From Legionella hackeliae (lineage in GTDB: Bacteria > Pseudomonadota > Gammaproteobacteria > Legionellales > Legionellaceae), in NCBI RefSeq assembly GCF_000953655.1, contig NZ_LN681225.1:3113501-3177500 (forward strand): a stretch of DNA of 64,000 nt. The letters run 5' to 3'. Positions within the stretch are counted from its first letter, which is position 1. Every line of letters starts with the position of its first letter. The position numbers and the translations under genes are program-made. The notes beneath the pieces were generated by a model. The model saw only the letters and a list, made by a program, of their open reading frames with translations. It did not search any database and was not told the origin of the DNA. Shown one piece after another: positions 43,421 to 51,934 of the stretch.

Positions 43421-43693
43421 ATGGACACCAGTTTTAGACAATCATTAAAAGCTAAAGCCCATCACTTAAAACCTGTCATCCTTCTCGGCGCTAAAGGTCT
43501 AACCTCTGCAGTCATCGAAGAAACAAATGTAGCATTGACCGCACATGAATTAATTAAGATTAAACTGAGTGGGATTGAAAAAGAAGAGCGGCATATGATC
43601 GCGGCAGAAATTTGCCAGCAACTTTCTGCCGAATTAATCCAGTTAATTGGTAACATTGCTATTATTTACAGAAAGAATGAAGAAGATGCATGA
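43421..43693 (+). CDS. yhbY: YhbY-type CRM-domain RNA-binding protein
   Basis: This 90-residue single CRM domain is associated with the pre-50S subunit. The GAKGLT loop (GxxG type, about residues 24-29) and the LKAKAHHLKPVILLG start are characteristic. AAAGGAT sits upstream of the ATG. It is divergent from rlmE, as in E. coli, and its 3' end overlaps the next minus-strand gene by 28 bases. Confidence 0.94.
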   Translation: MDTSFRQSLKAKAHHLKPVILLGAKGLTSAVIEETNVALTAHELIKIKLSGIEKEERHMIAAEICQQLSAELIQLIGNIAIIYRKNEEDA

Positions 43694-44253
43694 TCACAGG
43701 CCTCATCTTCCTCAGGCCCTGTCTCGATAGACTCATAACAAGTCTCTAGTTTATTATGACTAACATTAACCTCTAATGACTGCTCATCTTTCGTAATAAA
43801 ATGATGGTGGGCAATTGCATTAGGCTTAAGATTGATTCCTACTTCAGCAAAATTAAATTTCTCAAGGGCTGTTATTAAAGCTTCAACTTCCTTTTCGGTA
43901 CCGCTTAAAGTAAGTTCTCCAGTATTGTCGAATTGTTTAGTCTCACCACCAATAAAACTTAAACTTTGCAACTGAATAATTTCTTCATCACTGATTGAGA
44001 GTTCGTCACGCATATTTTGAAAAAAACCTAAAAGCTCTTCCTTCACATATGCGATACAGTCACCCTCGAAATTAGCAGGGAAACCCGACCAATGATATAA
44101 ACCAAAACAGGGAAGCGTCTTAGCCTCACTTTCCTCGCAGTAATTTCCCTGGACAACAAAGGCAATACAAGTTGAAATACCTCGTGTAATGATTATGTGA
44201 TTTGTTTTATTACTAAAACGATAACTATCGATTTCTACAATTATTTTCTTCAA
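43666..44253 (-). CDS. Possible CheD/CNF-like glutamine deamidase, effector candidate
   Basis: I do not recognise this 195-residue protein as a named family. Its first half follows the CheD pattern: TRGISTC (T23, C29), equivalent to the TxGLGSC of CheD where Thr and Cys are six apart, then GLYHWSG (H54), equivalent to GLAH, and SFIGGETKQF (G102, G103), equivalent to the KlfGGA strand. An 8-residue longer Cys-to-His loop separates it from CheD. No chemotaxis genes are nearby. The same fold underlies the toxins CNF1 and BLF1. The C-terminal 45 residues are acidic and probably disordered. It starts divergently from the DUF3592-type gene and overlaps yhbY tail to tail by 28 bases. Confidence 0.5.
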   Translation of the reverse strand: MKKIIVEIDSYRFSNKTNHIIITRGISTCIAFVVQGNYCEESEAKTLPCFGLYHWSGFPANFEGDCIAYVKEELLGFFQNMRDELSISDEEIIQLQSLSFIGGETKQFDNTGELTLSGTEKEVEALITALEKFNFAEVGINLKPNAIAHHHFITKDEQSLEVNVSHNKLETCYESIETGPEEDEACDHASSSFFL

Positions 44254-44306
44254 GTTACTCTCTTTTGTGTGCTATATATTTAACATATTATCCGACATTA
44301 AACCTT

Positions 44307-44723
44307 ATGAAATCCTTAACTGCTCTTCTAATTTTAGCCAGTGTCGCAACTTTTCTACTCGCCGGTTTTTATTTTGTTGAAGCCTGGCGTTTCACTCATA
44401 ATACTATTTCTACAAAAGGGCAGGTTGTTAGTTTTCAATCTAGACCCTCACAAAATAATGTAGCCCGTGCTGAAACACTGCAATATCCTGTGATTCGTTT
44501 CAAAACTAAAACTGGAGATACAATAACAACAACAGCCAACTTAGGTTTTTATCTTCATCAATACCGTGTTGGTGATAGTATTCCTGTGCTTTATCATAAG
44601 CACGACCCAAAACATGTTACCGTTGGTAATAATATCGCCATTTGGATGCGCTTTTGTTTTGTCTTCATAGCTGCTCTGCTTTTTGGTGTATTAGCCTGTG
44701 TAACAGCAATCAAACGAAAATAA
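44307..44723 (+). CDS. DUF3592-type membrane protein
   Basis: This 138-residue protein has an N-terminal span (about 3-25), an outer beta-rich domain and a C-terminal span (about 110-130). The pattern TKGQVV, YPVIRFKTKTGD, YRVGDSIPVLYHKHDPKHV is that of DUF3592, a family without assigned function. A GTG at 44265 keeps the frame open, but ATG 44307 gives the natural membrane start. It is just upstream of the Fur-controlled promoter but reads before it. Confidence 0.75.
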   Translation: MKSLTALLILASVATFLLAGFYFVEAWRFTHNTISTKGQVVSFQSRPSQNNVARAETLQYPVIRFKTKTGDTITTTANLGFYLHQYRVGDSIPVLYHKHDPKHVTVGNNIAIWMRFCFVFIAALLFGVLACVTAIKRK

Positions 44724-44753
44724 TGTCCCCTTCGATGTAGGAAATAATTTTCC

Positions 44754-44783
44754 TTGCAAATGAGAATGATTATCATTTATATT
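44754..44783 (+). promoter_or_regulatory. Fur box within the lbtA promoter
   Basis: TTGCAA (44754-44759) and TATATT (44778-44783) are spaced by 18 bases. Between and over them lies a Fur-box-like palindrome at 44762-44780 with core GAATGATTATCATT, 14 or 15 of 19 positions matching the consensus. Iron-bound Fur would block polymerase, so lbtABC should rise in iron limitation. Confidence 0.8.
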
Positions 44784-44821
44784 AAATTCAACTAATGATG
44801 TGTTTTGCAAGGGAGTTTTTT

Positions 44822-46558
44822 ATGGCCTTAGCCTATGGTGATTTTCATGAATTAACTCATCAACTTCGATTTTTACTTTTTGAAATCGGAATTGGTCTTC
44901 CTCAACGTACGATTGAATATTTCATTAGTAACGCACATCGGGAATGTCTCCGACGTTTACAACAAGCAGCCTCTCTTGAAAGCTTAATCCAGGCCCCCAT
45001 TACAAGTCACCATATCCATGACTATCTTGAACAATTGCAAGAGCAGCTTAAGCACAAGCAGCCATCATCAAGATTCTTCAATTGGCGAGCAGTCCAACAT
45101 GAATTAGATGAAACTGTAGCTAACGAAGCGATGGCTCAAGCCTATCGTCAATGTTGGCAACAGGAAATAAGGAAACAAGCCAGCGGTTTTACAAATTTTT
45201 GGGCATGGTTATGTCAGAAAGAGGATACTCAGGAAATTTTACAATTTCTAGAACAATGGGGCTGTCTTGGTCATCCCTATCACCCTAATTTCCGCGCCAA
45301 GATAGGTTTTAGTCGCCGGGAAATCCTTCAATATTCCCCCGAATTTAACGCACAACTCAGTCTGCATTGGTGTGCTTTACATCAACAGCATACCTATCTT
45401 CCAGAACATAGTAAAAATTATAAGGCTCTAATTGCCCAGCAATTACCCAGAGAGTATCAACTATGGCAAAGTCAATTAACCTTTAAACATTATGATCCTG
45501 ACTGTTATCTACCACTGCCGCTGCACCCGTGGCAGTGGCGCAATCAGATTCAACATCAATTTTCTCAATTGATTGACAATAAAGAATTAATTCTGCTGCC
45601 CCACCATCAGCTAGTCAAACCATCCATGTCATTTCGTACCATGATGCCACTAAACGCAGGATGTCATTTAAAACTGGCTGCAGCCGTTCATACAACTTCA
45701 GCATTGCGCACCGTTTCACCAGCCTCTATTGAAAATGGTCCACTCTTATCTTCATGGATTCATGGTTTGTTAGAAAAACATCACCATTATCAACACACTC
45801 TTTTTATTGCTGCTGATTTAGCAGGTATGCGTGTAAGCGGTAACACTATTCCTGAGCATCAGCACAAACAACTCGCCGTCATCGTGCGTGAAAATCCAAT
45901 CTCACAACTTAAAGAAGAGCAAATTTTAGTGCCAGTTGGGGCTCTTTTTGCCCAAACACCACTCTCTGATAACTCGCTTCTGATTGATATAATCAATGCC
46001 AGTGGATTGGAGCCTCTCGACTATTTAAAGCAGTATTGCCAATGTTTGTTATCAGGACAATTACATCTTTTGTTACGTTACGGTATTGCGCTTGAAGCTC
46101 ATCAACAAAATACCCTGATTGCCTTCACCAATCATCGACCAACTGCGGTGGTAATTCGGGATCTTGGAAATATTACTATTTGCCTGCACCGTTTTTATGA
46201 ATCCATTTCGAAACCCACACTTCATCCTGAATCGCGAATAACAACGGAAGAACTAGCCGCATTAAACAGCAAATTTATTCATGGGAATCTTACCAGTAAC
46301 CTGGCTTATTGGATTGAACATCTGGCGCATTATCATGGTTTTTCCACCCATGATTTATGGCAATTGGTACGTCAAGAACTGTATAAACTCCTGGAGAAAC
46401 TCTCCCCTGACATCAATAAAGAGCTTTTCAATTACCATAAAAATCTGTTGTTTTCCAAGCAATGGCAGCATAAAGCATTACTCACCATGCGTCTTTATAA
46501 AGAAAACCCTGATTTTATAGCAACGTTAATCGCTAATCCTTTAAATAGTCATGAATAA
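44822..46558 (+). CDS. lbtA: NIS siderophore synthetase LbtA (legiobactin)
   Basis: This IucA/IucC-family enzyme adenylates a citrate-type carboxylate and joins it to an amine or alcohol. The 578 residues from ATG 44822 carry HPWQW (H235), SMSFRTMMP, KLAAAVHTTSALRTVSP, EAHQQNTL and VIRDLGNI, the ATP and active-site motifs of the family. AAGGGAG sits 6 bases before this ATG, while the earlier ATGs at 44795 have no such site. It heads an operon with two MFS genes, the L. pneumophila lbtA-lbtB-lbtC arrangement, behind a Fur box. Confidence 0.92.
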   Translation: MALAYGDFHELTHQLRFLLFEIGIGLPQRTIEYFISNAHRECLRRLQQAASLESLIQAPITSHHIHDYLEQLQEQLKHKQPSSRFFNWRAVQHELDETVANEAMAQAYRQCWQQEIRKQASGFTNFWAWLCQKEDTQEILQFLEQWGCLGHPYHPNFRAKIGFSRREILQYSPEFNAQLSLHWCALHQQHTYLPEHSKNYKALIAQQLPREYQLWQSQLTFKHYDPDCYLPLPLHPWQWRNQIQHQFSQLIDNKELILLPHHQLVKPSMSFRTMMPLNAGCHLKLAAAVHTTSALRTVSPASIENGPLLSSWIHGLLEKHHHYQHTLFIAADLAGMRVSGNTIPEHQHKQLAVIVRENPISQLKEEQILVPVGALFAQTPLSDNSLLIDIINASGLEPLDYLKQYCQCLLSGQLHLLLRYGIALEAHQQNTLIAFTNHRPTAVVIRDLGNITICLHRFYESISKPTLHPESRITTEELAALNSKFIHGNLTSNLAYWIEHLAHYHGFSTHDLWQLVRQELYKLLEKLSPDINKELFNYHKNLLFSKQWQHKALLTMRLYKENPDFIATLIANPLNSHE

Positions 46559-47747
46559 ATCTTTGCAACGATTGATTTTGGTCAGCCAGTTTATCATGTT
46601 ACTGGCATTAGAAATGGGTAATCCTTTTTTACCTTTATTTATCGCCAATCAAACAAACATCTCAACCGATGAAGCAATATGGTTTAATGCAATGGCATTC
46701 GCCCTGCCCATGATTGCTAACATGATCATGAGTCCTGTATGGGGTAAATTGGCAGATCGCTATGGTTATAAACCCATGTTAATGCGAGCAGCCTGGGCCT
46801 TGGTCATATCCCAACTTCTTATGGCTTTTGCCAATACTATTGGATTTATTCTGATTATTCGCTTCCTGCAAGGAGGCTTTGCAGGCTTCATTGCCGCAAT
46901 GCAAACCTATACGTTATCATTGTGTGGTTGGTATGAAAAAACGCAGCAATTAACACGTTTACAAACAGCAAAAGCCATTGCCACATCCTGTGCAGGTTTA
47001 AGTGGTGGACTGCTCCTTAGCCTTGTGAGCTTTCATGGATTATTCCTGCTAACTAGCCTGCTTTGCTTAGCAACCACCCTGATGATGCACTATTATTTGC
47101 CAGTCAGCCATTATAAAGAATTGTCTTCAACATCGAATATCTCTTCTGGAACCAGCTTCAGAGCATTCTTTTCGGTGTTAGCTCTGCTAATTGTTTTGGC
47201 ACAAGTCGCAAAATTTTTGCCTGATCCTGTTTTCTCACTTTACGTGACACAAATACTTCATAAAAAACCTTGGGTAATCGGGTTAATGTATTCTTTGCCT
47301 GCCGTTGCAATTTTATTGACCTCAAGTTGGTGTGGTCGCCAATTTGATCGCTGCCGCGGGAATAGCAGCCTTGTTAAAAATTATTTTCGTGGTTATTTCC
47401 TATTGGCAATTGCCCTCATGATCGCTCTTCTCTTTATACAAACTCCTCTCTTATTAGCTGTAGTCCGCTTTTCCTGGGGTGTTGTACTTGCAGCCGTGCT
47501 GCCTGCTTTATTTGCCCTAATTAGTGATAACGCAGACAACCAAGGGTATTGGCTTGGCCTGGCTAACTCCTGTGCCAAATTGGGTAACTTGGCAGGTATC
47601 CTTTTGGGAGGATGGATTGCCGGTATATTGTCTTTAAATTTTATTTTCTTAATTGTTGCAGGCGTTTACTTCCTTATGCTCATTGTAAATCAAATAAGCG
47701 CCTCTTTTGTTTCTCCCTCACCCCTAATTCTTCAGAGTCCTGGATGA
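46551..47747 (+). CDS. lbtB: MFS transporter LbtB, legiobactin exporter
   Basis: This is a 398-residue major facilitator with about twelve spans. The loop 2-3 signature GKLADRYGYKPML (about residues 63-75) is intact. Its start overlaps lbtA by 8 bases and its stop overlaps lbtC by 4, so translation is coupled. In L. pneumophila LbtB is the inner-membrane exporter of legiobactin; the role here is by homology and context. Confidence 0.88.
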   Translation: MNKSLQRLILVSQFIMLLALEMGNPFLPLFIANQTNISTDEAIWFNAMAFALPMIANMIMSPVWGKLADRYGYKPMLMRAAWALVISQLLMAFANTIGFILIIRFLQGGFAGFIAAMQTYTLSLCGWYEKTQQLTRLQTAKAIATSCAGLSGGLLLSLVSFHGLFLLTSLLCLATTLMMHYYLPVSHYKELSSTSNISSGTSFRAFFSVLALLIVLAQVAKFLPDPVFSLYVTQILHKKPWVIGLMYSLPAVAILLTSSWCGRQFDRCRGNSSLVKNYFRGYFLLAIALMIALLFIQTPLLLAVVRFSWGVVLAAVLPALFALISDNADNQGYWLGLANSCAKLGNLAGILLGGWIAGILSLNFIFLIVAGVYFLMLIVNQISASFVSPSPLILQSPG

Positions 47748-48961
47748 AAAAGCAAACGTCAACTCTCATTTTACTTTCCTGGTTTTTAGGCAACTTGAGT
47801 ATTCATTTTTTAACACCCGCATTGCCTGAAATTGCAGAAAATTTTGTCAGTACACCACGTTTTACTCAATTAATCATTGGCCTATTCTTAGTGGGAAAGG
47901 CCTGTGGAGTGTTAATTTGGTGTATGGTGTCAGAGCGTCTAGGTAGAAAGCCTGTTCTCATTCTGGGTTTGATACTTTATAGCCTTAGTAACTTCCTAGC
48001 AGCAGGTAGCTTTACCATTTATTCCCTTCTATTTTGCCGCCTACTACAAGGACTTGCAGTGGGTGCCACATTGTTGATGGGGCGATGCATCATTAATGAA
48101 ACACATAACGAACAACAAGCGTTACGACAATTTTCTTATTTATTTACAGCTGCTGGCGTAATCATTTGTTTTCTCCCTTTACTTGGAGCATTTATTAATA
48201 GCAATTTTGGATGGCGAATCGGTTTCCTCATTATGGGACTCTATAGTTTTATCTTACTTTTTTTCACTAAATTTGATGAAACTAAATCCGATAAAAATGA
48301 TTCGACCACACTAAGTCAAAGTGTGGCCGTGGTATTTAAAAATCGTCAATTTATCGGTTATTTAATGATTGCTGCCTTAATGATGGCAGGAGAATCCGCG
48401 TTTAATACCAGTGCCTCATTTATCTTAATCAAGGGAGCTGATTATAGTTTAAATAGTTACGGTAAAATCAAAACATTAATGGCTCTAATGCATCTCTTGG
48501 GCACAGCAACTTGTGGTTTGCTTGTGCGTTATTTTGCAAGTTCTCGGTTAGTAGGCATCGGTGTCTATTTATTTGTTATCACTTCCATTTGCATGGGAAT
48601 TTTTCACTTGTTTGCCGATTCAATTTCGCTTTGTTTAATTTTGCCCATGATGATTTACTATTTTGGTACTGGCTTTATTGTTGCCTCCACTGCCGCGGCT
48701 ATCGTGCGCCCCTTTCCTAAACAAATGGTGATGGCAATGGCATTATCATTATTTTTTCAATTTAATTTTTCTGCGCTATTTAGTTTATTAAGCGGCTTTT
48801 TGGCTATTCAACAAGTTACACCGTTTATGTTTCTTATCAGTTTAATCAGTATGTTAAGCTTTATAAGTTGGAAATTCGTTATTTCTAATAACACGACGCT
48901 CTTACTCTTAAAAAGCGATTCAAAACAGCAATTTGAGCAAATGCAAAGCCCAACAACGTGA
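47744..48961 (+). CDS. lbtC: MFS transporter LbtC, siderophore import
   Basis: This second major facilitator has 405 residues from ATG 47744, which forms an ATGA overlap with the lbtB stop; the longer open frame to 47612 lies inside lbtB. The loop motif SERLGRKPVLILG is at about residues 63-75. In L. pneumophila LbtC is the inner-membrane importer for legiobactin. The outer-membrane receptor LbtU is not in this window. Confidence 0.87.
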   Translation: MKKQTSTLILLSWFLGNLSIHFLTPALPEIAENFVSTPRFTQLIIGLFLVGKACGVLIWCMVSERLGRKPVLILGLILYSLSNFLAAGSFTIYSLLFCRLLQGLAVGATLLMGRCIINETHNEQQALRQFSYLFTAAGVIICFLPLLGAFINSNFGWRIGFLIMGLYSFILLFFTKFDETKSDKNDSTTLSQSVAVVFKNRQFIGYLMIAALMMAGESAFNTSASFILIKGADYSLNSYGKIKTLMALMHLLGTATCGLLVRYFASSRLVGIGVYLFVITSICMGIFHLFADSISLCLILPMMIYYFGTGFIVASTAAAIVRPFPKQMVMAMALSLFFQFNFSALFSLLSGFLAIQQVTPFMFLISLISMLSFISWKFVISNNTTLLLLKSDSKQQFEQMQSPTT

Positions 48962-49065
48962 CAGTGACGAAAGGATTGTATACACTTGAACAAAATCACT
49001 TGCCCTGGTTGTGCTACCCAGTGGCAATAGCCGCTAAAATGCAGAAATCTAAGTCAGACGAGGGT

Positions 49066-49638
49066 ATGTTTAAATTTCCAGTTCTAAAATATATACCTAA
49101 TGCGCTTACCGTATTGCGTTTCGTATTGATAGTACCATTCTTGGTCTTTTTGTACGAAAAGGAATATACGCACGCTTTTTATTTATTTCTGGTAGCAGGA
49201 CTTACAGATGGTTTTGATGGTTGGTTAGCCAGACATTTTCAATGGCAAAGTCCTTTAGGCTCTTTTATAGATCCGATGGCCGATAAGCTACTGGTTGCCT
49301 CAAGCTTTATTTCCCTGGCACTAATTGGTTCATTGCCCTGGTGGTTGGTCGTTTTGGTATTTTTACGCGACTTGACCATTTCTCTAGGCGTCATAGCTTG
49401 GTATTGGCTTGTCCAACGACAGCTTGATTTCGTGCCTACTCTATTAAGTAAAGTGAACACGTCATTGCAACTTGCTTTAGTCACCTTGTGTCTCTTTGAG
49501 CTTGCTTTTTTTACCTTTGCGCCTTACCTAGTAGAAGTGCTTCTTTTTTCAACGGCAATTACTACAGCGGCAAGCTATATCGATTACGTGTGGACTTGGG
49601 GCAAAAAAGCTTACTCGCGGAACGCTCTTGATAAATGA
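49066..49638 (+). CDS. CDP-alcohol phosphatidyltransferase (PgsA-like)
   Basis: This membrane enzyme has 190 residues and about five spans. The CDP-alcohol motif is complete: DGFDGWLARHF then G and FIDPMADK (D-G-x2-A-R-x8-G-x3-D-x3-D, about residues 47-73). It most resembles PgsA-type glycerol-phosphate transferases, but the acceptor alcohol is unknown. The open frame reaches back to the lbtC stop at 48958; I prefer ATG 49066 because the family starts just before the IPNALTVLR helix. It overlaps hda by 4 bases. Confidence 0.85.
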   Translation: MFKFPVLKYIPNALTVLRFVLIVPFLVFLYEKEYTHAFYLFLVAGLTDGFDGWLARHFQWQSPLGSFIDPMADKLLVASSFISLALIGSLPWWLVVLVFLRDLTISLGVIAWYWLVQRQLDFVPTLLSKVNTSLQLALVTLCLFELAFFTFAPYLVEVLLFSTAITTAASYIDYVWTWGKKAYSRNALDK

Positions 49639-50324
49639 ACCGGCAACTAGCGTTAGCAATACAATTAAATGATGATGCCACCCTCGAGGATTTTTGCTGG
49701 GGAAATAATCACTTATTACAACAACAGATTTTTAATTGTCTTAAAGGAACTGGTGAACGTTTACTAACAATTTGGGGCAATTTGGGGAGCGGTAAATCAC
49801 ATTTATTACAAGCATGTTGCCAAGCTCTTAATACTCAACACGCGATTTATCTTCCCTTACAAATTTTAAAAGAATGGGGACCTGAAAGTATTGATGGGGT
49901 AGATAAGCACAATTTTATTGCCATTGATGACATTGATTTAATTGCTGGGAACTCCGACTGGGAAGAAGCCTTATTTCATCTGTACAATAAAATACGTGAC
50001 AATGACCATACAACCTTAATCATGAGTAGTGGCCAACCTCTCACCGCGATAAAAATTGACTTGCCTGATCTACGGTCGCGTTTAAGTTGGGGCTTAGTGA
50101 TGCAGGTTCATGAGCTGACTGATGAATTAAAAATTAAAACCTTACAACGACATGCCCACCATCGCGGTTTTGAATTACCAACGAGTGTAGGTCAGTTTTT
50201 GCTTAGCCGCTGCGGTCGCGGCATGCATGAATTACAGATAATACTGAATCAACTGGATGAAGCCTCCCTGGCAGCGCAACGCAAAATTACCATTCCTTTT
50301 GTTAAATCTACTTTAAAGATTTAG
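49635..50324 (+). CDS. hda: DnaA regulatory inactivator Hda
   Basis: This DnaA-like AAA protein works with the sliding clamp to trigger DnaA-ATP hydrolysis and prevent re-initiation. The 229 residues start with a clamp-binding-type QLALAIQL, then Walker A WGNLGSGKSH (48-55), Walker B FIAIDDIDLI and an arginine-finger/sensor region LPDLRSRLSWG. Its ATG overlaps the upstream phosphatidyltransferase by 4 bases. It runs from the lbt locus, and its stop lies 14 bases from the next convergent gene. Confidence 0.93.
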   Translation: MNRQLALAIQLNDDATLEDFCWGNNHLLQQQIFNCLKGTGERLLTIWGNLGSGKSHLLQACCQALNTQHAIYLPLQILKEWGPESIDGVDKHNFIAIDDIDLIAGNSDWEEALFHLYNKIRDNDHTTLIMSSGQPLTAIKIDLPDLRSRLSWGLVMQVHELTDELKIKTLQRHAHHRGFELPTSVGQFLLSRCGRGMHELQIILNQLDEASLAAQRKITIPFVKSTLKI

Positions 50325-50337
50325 TACTGTCCTGAAA

Positions 50338-51753
50338 TCAGAAGTTTGCAACTTTTTGTTCCTTACCCTCAACTCCAAGCTCGCTCGCGTGGATACAAGT
50401 ACCTTCTTTTTCTTCAGATTGAGGTTTACCAAAAAAAGTGTTCATGTTAACACCAGTATTGGCATCCCCGTTTTTTGTGGCATTCGGCAAGCTCACAACA
50501 ATAGAATCTATACGCTCATTATGTGTATTTTTGGCCTTACTAGCATCCTGAACACCAATCAACGAGTTATGCGCTCTATCTAACTCCAACTGGAGACTCT
50601 TTAATTGTTTTTTTAAAGCATCAACTTGAGACTCAAACTCTGATGCCCTGATAGTCAATAAGCCATTTAATTGCATTAAATCATCTAATTGATGTGATAA
50701 GGTGGTTTTCTGTGCTGTAAGTTCAGTATTTGATTGTAATAATTGCTGTTGAAGTTCAAGCCCATCAACTAAACTTTGCAGTGCTCGAGTCTCTTTCTTC
50801 ACAGTCTCAGGATCGCATAAAACATCAATTTTTTCTTGGTCTAATCCTCTCCAACGACCAATAAGGTTTTCAATTCCAGGGCGCTCAACATACCAATACA
50901 CAAGAAAAGCTGCCAAAGCAACAACACAACTGGCTGCGATAATCACTCCTAACCCATGGGTCACTGAGGCTAAAGCCAAGCCAGCCAGAGCCATTGCTAC
51001 TGTTTGTCCAGCAAAATAACCACCGCTTAAGAATATTAATCCTACAACAAATGCTGTTCCTTTTTTTGCGGCAATTAAATAGGGATTATCTAATGCTAGC
51101 TTGAGTTGTTTGCGTGTCTCTTCTAATGCTTGATATCTTTTTAAAAGAACGATAGCTAGAGCTTTATTTTCCTCAAGTTCCTCTTGTGTGGTCACCACTG
51201 AATTTCGCAATTCCTCACGCATCGCTTGAATTTGTTTAGACTCAGTAAACAACGCGTCCAATAACTGAGAGGTATCTTTCTTTTTTACCCCTAAGTTTTT
51301 GGAGATTGCAGCAAGATCAAAACTATAAAAAACGAAAATTGAAAGAACTGAAAAGAAGGCACCGGCAGCAAAGATTACCATTGTTGGTACTGAAGAAAAA
51401 ACAGCTAATACTGCAGTAACACCATCAAAACCTTCACAACCAAAATAAATCGTTCCGGCTATAGCCAGGAAGGCGTATTTCGCTCTGTTATACCAATTTG
51501 CCGATTTGTCTTTTTTCTTACTTGGGGGATTAAGCGAATCATGAAGATCTCTTAATAAGGAGGCATTCAAAGAGGCTACTTGAGAGGCATATTTATCACT
51601 GGAGGCAATAGCGTGTGTTTTTTCAATCCATTGAAGTATCTGTTGTCGTTCTATCGTGGTTTGCTGAGATGTAAATAACGCCGCATAATCCGGATTTTGG
51701 GACAATTTAGAAATCAAATCTTGGCTTTTTGTGCTCAGACTAATAATTGCCAT
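50338..51753 (-). CDS. Membrane/coiled-coil protein, effector candidate
   Basis: This is an unrecognised 471-residue protein. Order: a soluble N-terminus (1-90), two hydrophobic segments (about 93-155), a coiled coil (about 170-225), two more hydrophobic segments (about 235-305), then a long coiled coil (about 320-410) and a polar tail. No signal peptide. A longer frame opens at 51804, but GAGGTAGG precedes ATG 51753. The layout of hairpin-like membrane pairs alternating with coiled coils recurs in the protein at 56551-58062 and is common among Dot/Icm substrates. Function unknown. Confidence 0.55.
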   Translation of the reverse strand: MAIISLSTKSQDLISKLSQNPDYAALFTSQQTTIERQQILQWIEKTHAIASSDKYASQVASLNASLLRDLHDSLNPPSKKKDKSANWYNRAKYAFLAIAGTIYFGCEGFDGVTAVLAVFSSVPTMVIFAAGAFFSVLSIFVFYSFDLAAISKNLGVKKKDTSQLLDALFTESKQIQAMREELRNSVVTTQEELEENKALAIVLLKRYQALEETRKQLKLALDNPYLIAAKKGTAFVVGLIFLSGGYFAGQTVAMALAGLALASVTHGLGVIIAASCVVALAAFLVYWYVERPGIENLIGRWRGLDQEKIDVLCDPETVKKETRALQSLVDGLELQQQLLQSNTELTAQKTTLSHQLDDLMQLNGLLTIRASEFESQVDALKKQLKSLQLELDRAHNSLIGVQDASKAKNTHNERIDSIVVSLPNATKNGDANTGVNMNTFFGKPQSEEKEGTCIHASELGVEGKEQKVANF

Positions 51754-51934
51754 GCTTTTACCTACCTCCAAAACACGAAGTTTAGCCCATCCTTTTTGAA
51801 GCACCTTGGGCCATGTTCTCCATATGATACTGACAAATTATTAACCAAATATTAAGGGCGCAAAAAAGACGACATTTTATATAAAAAATTTAAAATATCT
51901 AAGAATTAATCGTTTGAACACTTAAGATTAAGTC

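Noticed and set aside
46281-46520. 79-codon frame within lbtA
   Set aside because: It is a +1 frame shadow of the NIS synthetase C-terminus, which is intact in its own frame.
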